Shown: positions 1 through 7,142, numbered from the stretch's first letter. The stretch: 7,637 bases of DNA from Planctomycetaceae bacterium (GCA_947474205.1 CANJIC010000090.1:1-7637), one strand, 5' to 3'. The notes: a model not told the origin generated them from the sequence alone. Program-made: numbers and translations.

Positions 1-938
1 CCAGTGACAATGCGCGTTGTGCAAATGGAGCCCGGACCAATTCCAACTTTAATCGCGTCGCATCCCGCGTCGACAAGCGCCTTGGCGCCCTCGCTTGTTC
101 CAACATTTCCAGCCACCACTTCAATCTTGAAACGCTTTTTAATTTCCCTTACCGTGTCGATGACATTTTTGCTGTGGCCGTGCGCCGTGTCGACCACGAT
201 CAAATCAACATCGGCCGCAAGCAACGCTTCCACGCGCTCAAATTGCCCCACGCCAATCGACGCGCCAACGCGCAAACGGCCGCGCGAATCGCGGCATGCC
301 GCGGCGTGCTTGGAGAAATTTTCCAAGTCGCGCATGGTGATCAAGCCCGCAAGACATCCCTTGGCGTCCACCAATAAAATTTTCTCCACGCGCCGCTGCA
401 CCATCAAGCGCTCGGCCTCTTTGGATTGAATATCCGGCGGCGCCGTCACCAAATTGCCGCGGGTCATGACTTCGCCAATGGTGTGTCCATTGGGCGAGTC
501 CAAAAATTTCATGTCGCGGCGCGTGAGAATTCCCACCACTTTGCCGCGGCGCGCGCCACCCTCGGTCACGGGAAATCCGCTCACGCCCTGCTCGCTCATG
601 AGCAACTTGGCCTTGGCCAGCGAATCCTCCGGCGCCAACACCACCGGATCTGAAATCACGCCGTTCTCGCTGCGCTTCACCTTGGCCACTTCGCGCGCTT
701 GCAATTGCGCAGTCATGTTGCGATGGATCACGCCAAGGCCGCCCTCTTGCGCCAACGCGATGGCCAGCGACGACTCGGTCACGGTGTCCATGGGCGCTGA
801 CAAAATAGGCACGCGCAATTCAATATTTGTTGTGAGCCGCGTGCGCGTGTCCACCAAATTTGGCGTGACCTCGCTGTAACGCGGCACAAGAAGCACATCG
901 TCGAAAGTAAGGCCTTCGAAAGAAATGCGGTCTGTCAT
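1..938 (-). CDS. guaB: IMP dehydrogenase, N-terminal part (cut by window edge)
   Basis: IMP dehydrogenase oxidises IMP to XMP with NAD+, the committed step of guanine nucleotide synthesis in the cytoplasm. I translated the minus strand from ATG at 938-936 and found 312 uninterrupted codons. The N-terminus has the family pattern [13 protein letters not shown] (residues 12-24) and SAPMDTVTE (about 47-55). Two CBS domains follow at about residues 93-145 and 155-205. The barrel resumes with VVDTAHGHS (about 248-256) and GNVGTSEGA (about 278-286). The active-site loop [11 protein letters not shown] places the catalytic cysteine at residue 306, close to E. coli Cys305. The family is usually about 490 residues, so roughly 175, including the mobile flap and its Arg-Tyr pair, lie outside the window. 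The start is supported by a Shine-Dalgarno site 7 bases upstream. The gene is divergent from the pilT-like gene. The identification is very secure. Confidence 0.97.
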   Translation of the reverse strand, partial: MTDRISFEGLTFDDVLLVPRYSEVTPNLVDTRTRLTTNIELRVPILSAPMDTVTESSLAIALAQEGGLGVIHRNMTAQLQAREVAKVKRSENGVISDPVVLAPEDSLAKAKLLMSEQGVSGFPVTEGGARRGKVVGILTRRDMKFLDSPNGHTIGEVMTRGNLVTAPPDIQSKEAERLMVQRRVEKILLVDAKGCLAGLITMRDLENFSKHAAACRDSRGRLRVGASIGVGQFERVEALLAADVDLIVVDTAHGHSKNVIDTVREIKKRFKIEVVAGNVGTSEGAKALVDAGCDAIKVGIGPGSICTTRIVT

Positions 939-945
939 TTGTAGA

Positions 946-951
946 CCTTCC
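946..951 (-). promoter_or_regulatory. Shine-Dalgarno site of guaB
   Basis: On the minus strand GGAAGG lies 7 bases before the ATG at 938. This is a strong ribosome binding site at normal spacing, and it fixes the guaB start. Confidence 0.75.
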
Positions 952-959
952 CGCCGACG

Positions 960-983
960 GCGCCGCTTGTCAATAGGCGGCGC
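960..983. repeat. Perfect 7-bp GC-rich inverted repeat in the divergent gap
   Basis: GCGCCGC (960-966) is perfectly complementary to GCGGCGC (977-983) across a 10-base loop. Read on the plus strand, the second arm is followed closely by TAATTTTTAT (985-994), which resembles an intrinsic terminator. No plus-strand gene ends just upstream, though. Read on the minus strand, the stem would lie in the guaB leader, 8 bases upstream of its Shine-Dalgarno site. It could be an operator, a leader hairpin of guaB, or a terminator for transcripts antisense to guaB. The base pairing is seen directly; the role is unknown. Confidence 0.45.
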
Positions 984-995
984 GTAATTTTTATC
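967..995 (+). promoter_or_regulatory. Possible sigma70-like promoter for the pilT-like operon
   Basis: TTGTCA (967-972) resembles a -35 box. After 17 bases comes TTTATC (990-995), a moderate -10 match, and a frame shifted by one base gives TTATCA. Transcription would start about 55 bases before the ATG at 1062. The -35 lies in the loop of the inverted repeat at 960-983, so a protein or structure there could affect initiation. This is a pattern match only, and the promoter rules of the host are not known. Confidence 0.3.
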
Positions 996-1051
996 ATTCG
1001 TGACACTGGCACGCTTGCACTTGTTACTCTTAGCCACCTCACCCCTCAATT

Positions 1052-1055
1052 GGAG
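1052..1055 (+). promoter_or_regulatory. Shine-Dalgarno site of the pilT-like gene
   Basis: GGAG at 1053-1056 (within TGGAGA) lies about 5-6 bases before ATG 1062. It favours this start over the in-frame TTG at 1050, which would overlap the ribosome binding site. Confidence 0.65.
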
Positions 1056-1061
1056 AATTTC

Positions 1062-2207
1062 ATGTCAGGTCCTTCCGCCCCAGGCGATCCAAGTTCAAAT
1101 CCAGTCCATCATGACGCAGGCACTAGCCCTGGTGAAGGAAAAAAAATCTGGGATAGCTGGCTCAAGGCCATTATTGCCATCAATGGAAGTGATTTAATTA
1201 TTAAGAGCGGCATGGCGCCGCGTATTCGCCACAAGGGGCAGTTGCAACCGCTGAAGTGTCCCGCGGTGAAGCCGGAGGATTTATTTCAGATGGCCAAAGA
1301 TGTGCTGGATAAATCCCAGTACGACCTGTTCTGCCGCAAGGGTCAAATTGATTTTGCGTATGGCTACGACCCCAAGAATCGATTCCGCGTGAACTTGTTC
1401 ATGGCGCGCGGCACGCCAAGCGTGGCGGCGCGATTGATCTCGAGCAACATTCGCCGCTTTGAAGATTTATATTTGCCGCCAATTCTTGGTGAAATCTCCA
1501 TGCTCGCCCAAGGAATGATTTTGCTTTCGGGCGTCACGGGTAGCGGCAAGAGCACCACCATTGCCGCCATGATGCAATTTGTAAATGAGCGCAAGAAGGT
1601 GCACATTGTCACGCTTGAAGATCCGATTGAATATGTCTTCACCGACGACAAGGCCATGATCAACCAGCGCGAGGTTGGCATTGATTGCGCCACATTCAAC
1701 GAGGCGTTGCGCGCGCTAGTGCGTGAAAATCCAGACGTGGTGTTGGTTGGTGAAATGCGCGATCACGAAACTTTTGAAGCCGCCATTCGCGCCGCCGAAA
1801 CCGGCCACTTGGTGTTTGGAACCATCCATGCGTCGAGTGCGTGGCAGACCTTTGGACGCATTTATGATTTGTTCCCGCAATCCGAGCGCGATCAAATTTG
1901 CAAGCTTTTAGCCTTTAATTTGCGTGCCATCATCTACCAAAAGTTGCTGCCCACGCTGCACGAGAACATCGCGCGACTTCCCGCGCTGGAAATTTTAATC
2001 AACACGCCCGTGGTGCAAAAATATATTTTGGAGCGCCGCGAAGGCGAGTTGCTTGACATCATGCGCCAAAGCGCCTCCGAAGGAATGATGGACTTCACAT
2101 CAAGCCTGGTGAAATTGGTCGAGGGCGAATGGGTGCACACCAATGTCGCGTTGCAAGCGACGCCAAAGCCAGAGGAACTGAAGATGCGCTTGAAGGGCAT
2201 TTCTTAA
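1062..2207 (+). CDS. PilT/PilU-type twitching motility (pilus retraction) ATPase
   Basis: A 381-residue cytoplasmic motor ATPase of the secretion ATPase superfamily. In type IV pilus systems PilT/PilU hexamers drive pilus disassembly. The order matches the family. A probably disordered N-terminal tail (1-25) precedes a PAS-like N-terminal domain with GSDLIIKSGMAPRIRHKG. Then come Walker A GVTGSGKST (157-165, Lys163), the Asp box TLEDPIEYV (184-192), INQREVG, Walker B DVVLVGEMRD (225-234, Glu231) and the His box GHLVFGTIH (248-256). All catalytic motifs are intact. P. aeruginosa PilT has 344 residues; the extra length is at both ends. After NTP (314-316), where PilT has the AIRNLIRE retraction motif, this protein has VVQKYILE (317-324), a divergent version. 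Assignment to PilT rather than PilU is therefore open. The gene leads a three-gene run, 6 bp before the next start. Confidence 0.92.
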   Translation: MSGPSAPGDPSSNPVHHDAGTSPGEGKKIWDSWLKAIIAINGSDLIIKSGMAPRIRHKGQLQPLKCPAVKPEDLFQMAKDVLDKSQYDLFCRKGQIDFAYGYDPKNRFRVNLFMARGTPSVAARLISSNIRRFEDLYLPPILGEISMLAQGMILLSGVTGSGKSTTIAAMMQFVNERKKVHIVTLEDPIEYVFTDDKAMINQREVGIDCATFNEALRALVRENPDVVLVGEMRDHETFEAAIRAAETGHLVFGTIHASSAWQTFGRIYDLFPQSERDQICKLLAFNLRAIIYQKLLPTLHENIARLPALEILINTPVVQKYILERREGELLDIMRQSASEGMMDFTSSLVKLVEGEWVHTNVALQATPKPEELKMRLKGIS

Positions 2208-2213
2208 ATCGCG

Positions 2214-3950
2214 ATGAATCAAATGATATTTCTCCTTGCGCAAAATGTCTCCAGTGAATTTCTGCTTGATCCCTTCAAGCCTGTGGTTTTATTTGTCACA
2301 ACCTTGATCGCCAGCGCGCTTGTTTCAAGGCTTGTTTTGGATATTCACAAATGCGGCTTGCCTTCTTTCAAGTGGCACGGAATTTTAATTGCCGGTCTCA
2401 TCAGCGGACTTTTTGCGGGGCTTCTCATTCCAACTTTTTGGATCAGTTGGCCAGCGCAAATTCTTATCACCGTGGGACCCATCTTGTGGTATTGGAAAGT
2501 TCGCAACGCGGCGGTTCCTGAAAAACAAAAATTTGTGATCGGGGGAGACAAAGTTCGCGCCTTCTTCAAGAAACGCGGCGCCACCAAATCATTGTCGGGC
2601 GCGCAACTTTCTTTCAAAGACGCGAATAAAAAAGACCGGCCGAATCCCGCAAAAACTGACCCAATTCTGCCGACGTTCCAAGCCACCGACACGCTGCTCA
2701 GTGCCGCGCTTCAAAAGCGCGCCTCGCGCTTGGACTTGGTGGTGAAGCCAGATGCGGTGACGGCGGCCATCACGGTTGATGGAATTCGCAGCAAAGTGGA
2801 AAGCTCCACGCCCGAAATCACCATGGGCATGATCGATTTCATGAAGGACCTGTGCGGACTGGATGTGAAAGAGCGTCGCAAGCGCCAGAGTGGCTCATTC
2901 TGGATTGTGCATGAGGAAAATATCATTCCAATTTCTTTCTCAATCGCAGGCTCATCCGCTGGACAACAAATGCGCCTTGATGTGGACCGCGCGAAAAACA
3001 TGACCCGAAAAATTTCTCAGGTCGGGTTCTTGCCGCCGCAAGAAAAAGTTATTGAATCCCTTGTTGACCCCTTGGATCGTGGCGGAGTCGTGCTTGTGGG
3101 CGCCGCGCCTGGTCAAGGATTGACCTCGACATGCTTGGCGTTGCTCTCTGGTCACGACGCGTTCACCGCGGCGGTCAAGACGTTGGAAAAAAATCTCATT
3201 CTTCGACTCGATGGCGTTGACCATCAAGTCTGGACATCCACCCAAGGTGGCGTTGATTATGCAACCCAATTGCAATCCATCATCAGGCGCAGTCCCGACG
3301 TTGTGTATGTGGAGGACATCGGCGAGATTGGAGCGGGGAAAATTGTTGCCTCGCCGAACAACACCGATCTGCGATTTTATATCGCGATCCCAATGGATGG
3401 CGTTGCCGCCACGATCACTGAATGGTTCAAGGCCGTGGGCGACATCAAGATGGCCTCGTCGCATTTACGAATGGTTGTGGCGCAAAAGTTGTGCCGAAAA
3501 TTATGCGCCGCGTGCCGAGTGGGCTATCAACCATCACCCGAGCAAGCTAAAAAACTTGGCGTCGCCGCTGGCAAGCAAATTGAATTGTTCAAAAATAGCG
3601 GCAAGGTTCAAGTGGGCAACAAAGTGATCGATTGTCCCATGTGCAACGGCACTGGATATGTCGGCCAAATCATCATCAGTGAAGTGTTGATAGTCGATGA
3701 AGAGGCGCGCGGTTTCTTGGCCAAAGGCGATCTCAAGAGCGCCTACAACTCATCGCGCATGAAGCATAAATTGCCGGGCATGCAAGAGTCCGCGCTGTTG
3801 CGCGTGCGCGATGGCACCACCAGTCTTGAAGAAGCAATACGAATTCTCACTCCCGCTGCGAAGCCGGTGGCACAACCCGCAACTGCTTCGCCAACCGCGG
3901 GCGCCGCCAAACCAGCGCCACCACCCAACAAGCCCAAGGCATCATCATGA
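2214..3950 (+). CDS. Membrane-anchored degenerate PilB/GspE-like protein (probable pseudo-ATPase)
   Basis: A 578-residue protein. Three predicted membrane helices (about 22-42, 56-76, 80-94) lead into a PilB/GspE-like region from about 155. The fold is recognisable but the catalytic residues are gone. The Walker A position reads GAAPGQGLTST (296-306), with Leu303 where the ATP-binding lysine should be. The Asp box reads TLEKN (323-327), with Lys326 for Asp. Walker B reads PDVVYVEDIGE (361-371) instead of a GEIRD form, and no His box is visible. The four-cysteine metal motif of GspE/PilB is kept: CAAC (431-434) and CPMCNGTGY (474-482). The C-terminus is a Pro/Ala-rich tail (about 545-578). Typical PilB/GspE proteins lack membrane helices. 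I saw no Shine-Dalgarno site at normal spacing before ATG 2214, so translation may be coupled to the gene 6 bp upstream; ATG 2223 is a less likely start. I infer a structural or regulatory partner of the PilT-like ATPase. I recall similar proteins in planctomycetes. Confidence 0.85.
   Translation: MNQMIFLLAQNVSSEFLLDPFKPVVLFVTTLIASALVSRLVLDIHKCGLPSFKWHGILIAGLISGLFAGLLIPTFWISWPAQILITVGPILWYWKVRNAAVPEKQKFVIGGDKVRAFFKKRGATKSLSGAQLSFKDANKKDRPNPAKTDPILPTFQATDTLLSAALQKRASRLDLVVKPDAVTAAITVDGIRSKVESSTPEITMGMIDFMKDLCGLDVKERRKRQSGSFWIVHEENIIPISFSIAGSSAGQQMRLDVDRAKNMTRKISQVGFLPPQEKVIESLVDPLDRGGVVLVGAAPGQGLTSTCLALLSGHDAFTAAVKTLEKNLILRLDGVDHQVWTSTQGGVDYATQLQSIIRRSPDVVYVEDIGEIGAGKIVASPNNTDLRFYIAIPMDGVAATITEWFKAVGDIKMASSHLRMVVAQKLCRKLCAACRVGYQPSPEQAKKLGVAAGKQIELFKNSGKVQVGNKVIDCPMCNGTGYVGQIIISEVLIVDEEARGFLAKGDLKSAYNSSRMKHKLPGMQESALLRVRDGTTSLEEAIRILTPAAKPVAQPATASPTAGAAKPAPPPNKPKASS
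3936..3939 (+). promoter_or_regulatory. Shine-Dalgarno site inside the preceding gene
   Basis: AAGG lies 7 bases before ATG 3947, within the last codons of the upstream gene. With the ATGA stop-start overlap at 3947-3950 it indicates translational coupling of the two membrane proteins. Confidence 0.5.
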
Positions 3951-5611
3951 TTCTGTCCGTTCTCATTTCATTAATTGTCCTACTGATCGCCTACTGGTGG
4001 GCCAATCAGGGATTATTTGACGCCTTCATTCACTTCACATGCGTCGTGATCGCGGGAGTGCTGGCATTCTCATTGTGGGAACCCATCACAGTTGGATTCC
4101 TTCTACGCGGCGGCGGCTTTGATGCGTATTCATGGGGCCTTTGCCTGGGTCTTCTCTTTCTTGGGTTCTTGTTCGGGCTTCGAATTTTATTCGATGTGGT
4201 CACGCCAAAGCGCCCACTACTTCCAATCTGGATCAATTTATCTTTTGGGTCCGTGCTTGGATTGCTCAGCGGAATTCTGACAATGGGAATTATTCTGATC
4301 GCGGTTGGTCATCTCTCCAGTTCACGCGAATTATTGGGATACACCGGATGGTCACGCTCGGCTGAATCAAATGGCAAGCCAATGCAAAATAACCCAAGTT
4401 CTCCTAGCACGTTTGTCGCAACTTTTACGCAGGGATTCTTCAACTATCTTTCAGTAGGGAGTTGCACTCCGCTGATGGGTGGCTCGACATTGGCTTCATA
4501 TCGCCCAGGCATTGCCGAAGACGCCGTAAGTTTGAATCGAGATTCGCTGCGCGAAGGCAAGGGCAACTCCACATTGGCGCCCAAAACATTCACGCTGGAT
4601 GGATTTTATTTTGACCCAAAGTACCTCCTGCGTGATTCAAGCGCCGGCTCTGGCGCGTACGCGGTGCTCTTGTCATTTCAACCCGCCTCATTCGACGCGG
4701 GTGGATCATTCAGTTTGTCCGCTTCGCAGGCGCGATTAATTGCCCCAACCAATAACGGGGCAATTTCAGAATTCCCTTTGGAATTCAGCCAGGAGAAAAA
4801 AACCGACGCAAATCGCACCATGACTCGCTACGAGTTTAAATCCGAATCCGACTTCGCGACTCTTGAAAGTGGGGCCGCTGAGGGAAAGATATGCCTGGTG
4901 TTTTCAGCCAAACTATTCAAAGTCGCTACGCCAACCATGCTCACGATCAAAGGTCTTCGGATCATGTTGCCAAAAGCAAATGTGGATCCACTGCAACTGG
5001 GCTTGGCCGTTGAGAATGCGGGAGCAAAAATATCCATTACACCCGATGACTCCGCGCCAGCCATTCCCGCCTCGGAACTTGTCCTTGATCGCTCTTTAAG
5101 CGGAATGATGCTGAATAAAAATGACATGCCAGGGACATTGCTTCTAGAGGACGATTGCATCTCCTCTGGCGCGGCCACCCGTGTCAAAAGAAACCCCAAC
5201 GCTAAAAATGATGTTCGTCAAATCGCCCAGTCATCCAATGAGAAGATTGTCAAACTGAAGATTTCACGGGACACCATTGTGGACTTGTTCAACATGGACA
5301 AGACCAGGAAAATTGCGCAAATAGTTGGAATGGCTGGCGTACCTACCTTGGTTGATACCAACGGAAATTTTTACGCGCCCTTGGGATATATCTGGGTCAA
5401 CACCAACACCGATGAATGGGAAATTTATCTTGAAAGCCCCACCGATGGATTCACCGTCAAACAATTTAAACGCGCTGAAAATGCCGGCTTCATTGATGTG
5501 CTCTATCGAGTGCCAAGCGATGTCACAATATCCTTGGTGATCTTGCGCGATCCACTTCAGCCAATCAGCAAAGCCAAGATTCTTGGCACGACTAAATTTA
5601 AAATCCCATAG
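3947..5611 (+). CDS. CvpA-like membrane protein with large unassigned C-terminal domain
   Basis: A 554-residue protein. The first 123 residues hold four hydrophobic helices (about 2-20, 26-44, 62-82, 99-121) in the layout of the CvpA (colicin V production) family, ending in a glycine-rich helix of the kind FGSVLGLLSGILTMG. The match is by topology and flavour, not a diagnostic motif. CvpA proteins are normally about 160-220 residues, whereas this one continues for about 430 more. The extension has no membrane segment and looks beta-rich, with aromatic and Gly/Asn-Gly turns such as LDGFYFDP (about 215-222) and DTNGNFYAPLGYIWV (about 470-484). I do not recognise that domain. By the positive-inside tendency it could be on either side of the membrane. 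The ATGA overlap with the pseudo-ATPase gene suggests the two membrane proteins are made together and may form a complex. Function is unknown. Confidence 0.7.
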   Translation: MILSVLISLIVLLIAYWWANQGLFDAFIHFTCVVIAGVLAFSLWEPITVGFLLRGGGFDAYSWGLCLGLLFLGFLFGLRILFDVVTPKRPLLPIWINLSFGSVLGLLSGILTMGIILIAVGHLSSSRELLGYTGWSRSAESNGKPMQNNPSSPSTFVATFTQGFFNYLSVGSCTPLMGGSTLASYRPGIAEDAVSLNRDSLREGKGNSTLAPKTFTLDGFYFDPKYLLRDSSAGSGAYAVLLSFQPASFDAGGSFSLSASQARLIAPTNNGAISEFPLEFSQEKKTDANRTMTRYEFKSESDFATLESGAAEGKICLVFSAKLFKVATPTMLTIKGLRIMLPKANVDPLQLGLAVENAGAKISITPDDSAPAIPASELVLDRSLSGMMLNKNDMPGTLLLEDDCISSGAATRVKRNPNAKNDVRQIAQSSNEKIVKLKISRDTIVDLFNMDKTRKIAQIVGMAGVPTLVDTNGNFYAPLGYIWVNTNTDEWEIYLESPTDGFTVKQFKRAENAGFIDVLYRVPSDVTISLVILRDPLQPISKAKILGTTKFKIP

Positions 5612-5684
5612 CAAACATGATTGCGAATTTGATTTTGAGCGCGAGCATGCCGCGACAAAGTTGAATACGTCGGCTGGTTTTTAA
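5612..5684. other. Short convergent gap between the CvpA-like gene and accC
   Basis: This 73-bp gap separates two converging genes. It holds a 4-bp CGCG stem candidate around GCATGC (about 5640-5654) without a following T-run, and an isolated T-run at 5678-5682 without a stem. I see no convincing intrinsic terminator for either direction. Confidence 0.4.
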
Positions 5685-7049
5685 TTACACGGAGGTGGTT
5701 GAAACGTTGCTCTTCAACCAACGCTCGACCCAGTGAATGTCGAAGTCCGCGTTTTGAAATTCCGTGTTGTCCATGATGCGCTTGTGCAGCGCGATGGTGG
5801 TGCGCAGCGGCCCAATCTTGAATTCTTTCAGCGCTTGGCGCATGCGCGCAATCGCGGCCTCGCGCGTTGGTCCATGCACAATCAACTTGCCAATCATTGA
5901 ATCATAGTTGGGCGGAATGCGGTAGCCGGCGCGGGCATGGCTATCAAGGCGCACGCCTGGACCGCCGGGCGCGACAAATGTTTCAATAAGCCCCGCTTGC
6001 GGCATGAAATTTTTATCGGGGTCCTCGGCGTTAATGCGCACTTCAATGGCGTGGCCGTTGACTTTGATGTCTTGTTGCTGCATGGGCAGCGGCTCGCCGG
6101 CGGCGACGCGAATTTGCGTTTGCACAATGTCCACGCCGGTGATCATTTCCGTGACGGGGTGCTCCACTTGTACGCGCGTGTTCACTTCAAGCATGTAGAA
6201 ATCTTGTTTCTTGTCCATGAGAAATTCAACCGTGGCCGCGCCACAATAATTTGCGGTGCGAATAAGCGCGGCGGCGCTTTCACACACCTTCATGCGCTTG
6301 ACTGGATCCACGCCAGGACTTGGCGCCTCCTCGACTAATTTCTGATGACGCCGTTGGCTGGAGCAATCGCGCTCGAACAAATGCACGGCGTTGCCATGGT
6401 TGTCGCCAATAGTTTGCACTTCAAAGTGGCGCGCGTTCTCAAGATATTTTTCCACATAGACGGTTCCGTTTCCAAATGCGGCCAACGCTTCTTGGCGCGC
6501 CTTCTCCACATTTTCACGCAGTTCCGCCTCGCTGCGCGCCACGCGCATGCCGCGACCACCACCACCGGCGCTGGCTTTGATGATGACTGGATAGCCAATC
6601 TCATTGGCCACTTTGGCGGCCTCATCAATATCCTCAATTCCGCCTTCTGTGCCGGGAAAAACAGGCGTTCCAGATTGCCGCGCCAGGCGCTTGCAATTCA
6701 CTTTGTCACCGAGCAAATTCATGGCTTCCGGACTTGGTCCAATGAAAGTGATATTGCAATCGCGGCAGACTCCCGCAAAGGACGCGTTCTCCGAAAGGAA
6801 TCCGTAGCCCGGATGAATGGCGTCCGCGCCCGTCACTTCAGCGGCGGCGATCAAGCGCTCAATGCGCAAGTAACTTTCCTTGCTGGCGGCCGGACCAATG
6901 CACACGGCTTCATCGGCTTGCTCAATCCATGGACCATCGCGGTCGGCCACGCTGTACACGCACACCGGACTCACGCCCAACTCACGGCAAGCGCGAATCA
7001 CTCGCAGCGCAATCTCACCTCTATTGGCGATCAGAATTCTTTTGAACAT
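5685..7049 (-). CDS. accC: Acetyl-CoA carboxylase, biotin carboxylase subunit
   Basis: AccC uses ATP and bicarbonate to carboxylate the biotin on AccB, the first half-reaction of acetyl-CoA carboxylase, which makes malonyl-CoA for fatty acid synthesis in the cytoplasm. The 454-residue length fits the family (E. coli 449). The N-terminus ILIANRGEIALRVIRA is typical, and the glycine-rich ATP-grasp loop is KASAGGGGRGMRV (158-170). All the key residues known from E. coli align: Lys116, Lys158 (159), His208 (209), Lys237 (238), Glu275 (276), Glu288, Asn290, Arg292 and Arg338, with E. coli numbers in brackets where shifted. The signature EVNTRVQVEHPVTEM lies at 288-302. ATG 7049 gives the standard N-terminus, but no Shine-Dalgarno site is visible before it. 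accB lies upstream on the same strand across a 97-base-class gap (7050-7142), so the two are probably co-transcribed. Confidence 0.98.
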   Translation of the reverse strand: MFKRILIANRGEIALRVIRACRELGVSPVCVYSVADRDGPWIEQADEAVCIGPAASKESYLRIERLIAAAEVTGADAIHPGYGFLSENASFAGVCRDCNITFIGPSPEAMNLLGDKVNCKRLARQSGTPVFPGTEGGIEDIDEAAKVANEIGYPVIIKASAGGGGRGMRVARSEAELRENVEKARQEALAAFGNGTVYVEKYLENARHFEVQTIGDNHGNAVHLFERDCSSQRRHQKLVEEAPSPGVDPVKRMKVCESAAALIRTANYCGAATVEFLMDKKQDFYMLEVNTRVQVEHPVTEMITGVDIVQTQIRVAAGEPLPMQQQDIKVNGHAIEVRINAEDPDKNFMPQAGLIETFVAPGGPGVRLDSHARAGYRIPPNYDSMIGKLIVHGPTREAAIARMRQALKEFKIGPLRTTIALHKRIMDNTEFQNADFDIHWVERWLKSNVSTTSV

Positions 7050-7119
7050 GGTGGATGAATGGTGGTGTGTGAAGGTGCGGAATTAAAATTGTGTTGAGTG
7101 AGAATAAATGAAGGCGCAC

Positions 7120-7134
7120 GCGCATTCGTTGCGC
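7120..7134. other. Small hairpin between accB and accC
   Basis: GCGCA (7120-7124) pairs with TGCGC (7130-7134) over a 5-base loop. On the minus (gene) strand it begins 8 bases after the accB stop codon and has no clean U-run behind it. It is too weak for a confident terminator. It could protect the accB 3' end or slightly reduce readthrough into accC. The remainder of the 93-bp spacer (7050-7142) shows no open frame or obvious promoter. Confidence 0.25.
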
Positions 7135-7142
7135 TACAAACT

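Noticed and set aside
4..879. Plus-strand open frames opposite guaB (4-429, 426-653, 454-879).
   Set aside because: The minus strand reads as an uninterrupted, motif-complete IMP dehydrogenase over the same bases; these frames are shadows.
1050..1061. TTG at 1050 as the start of the pilT-like gene.
   Set aside because: The GGAG ribosome binding site sits just after it and at proper distance from ATG 1062.
2952..3627. Overlapping open frames of 170 codons (minus) and 138 codons (plus) inside the pseudo-ATPase gene.
   Set aside because: The main frame shows aligned, though mutated, motor motifs through this stretch; the others have low-complexity Arg/Pro/Ser-rich translations. They also do not indicate a frameshift, since the main frame continues through the cysteine motif.
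2214..3950. Treating the PilB/GspE-like gene as a pseudogene.
   Set aside because: The frame is long and intact, the membrane anchor and cysteine motif are well formed, and the gene is translationally linked to its neighbours. Loss of catalysis alone does not make it a broken gene.
5636..5684. Bidirectional terminator between the convergent genes.
   Set aside because: The only stem is 4 bp (CGCG around GCATGC) without a T-run, and the T-run at 5678-5682 has no stem before it.
6345..7058. A 237-codon plus-strand open frame opposite accC.
   Set aside because: It lies wholly antisense to a fully conserved accC, its protein shows no recognisable motif, and no ribosome binding site supports it. 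It is a codon-bias shadow.
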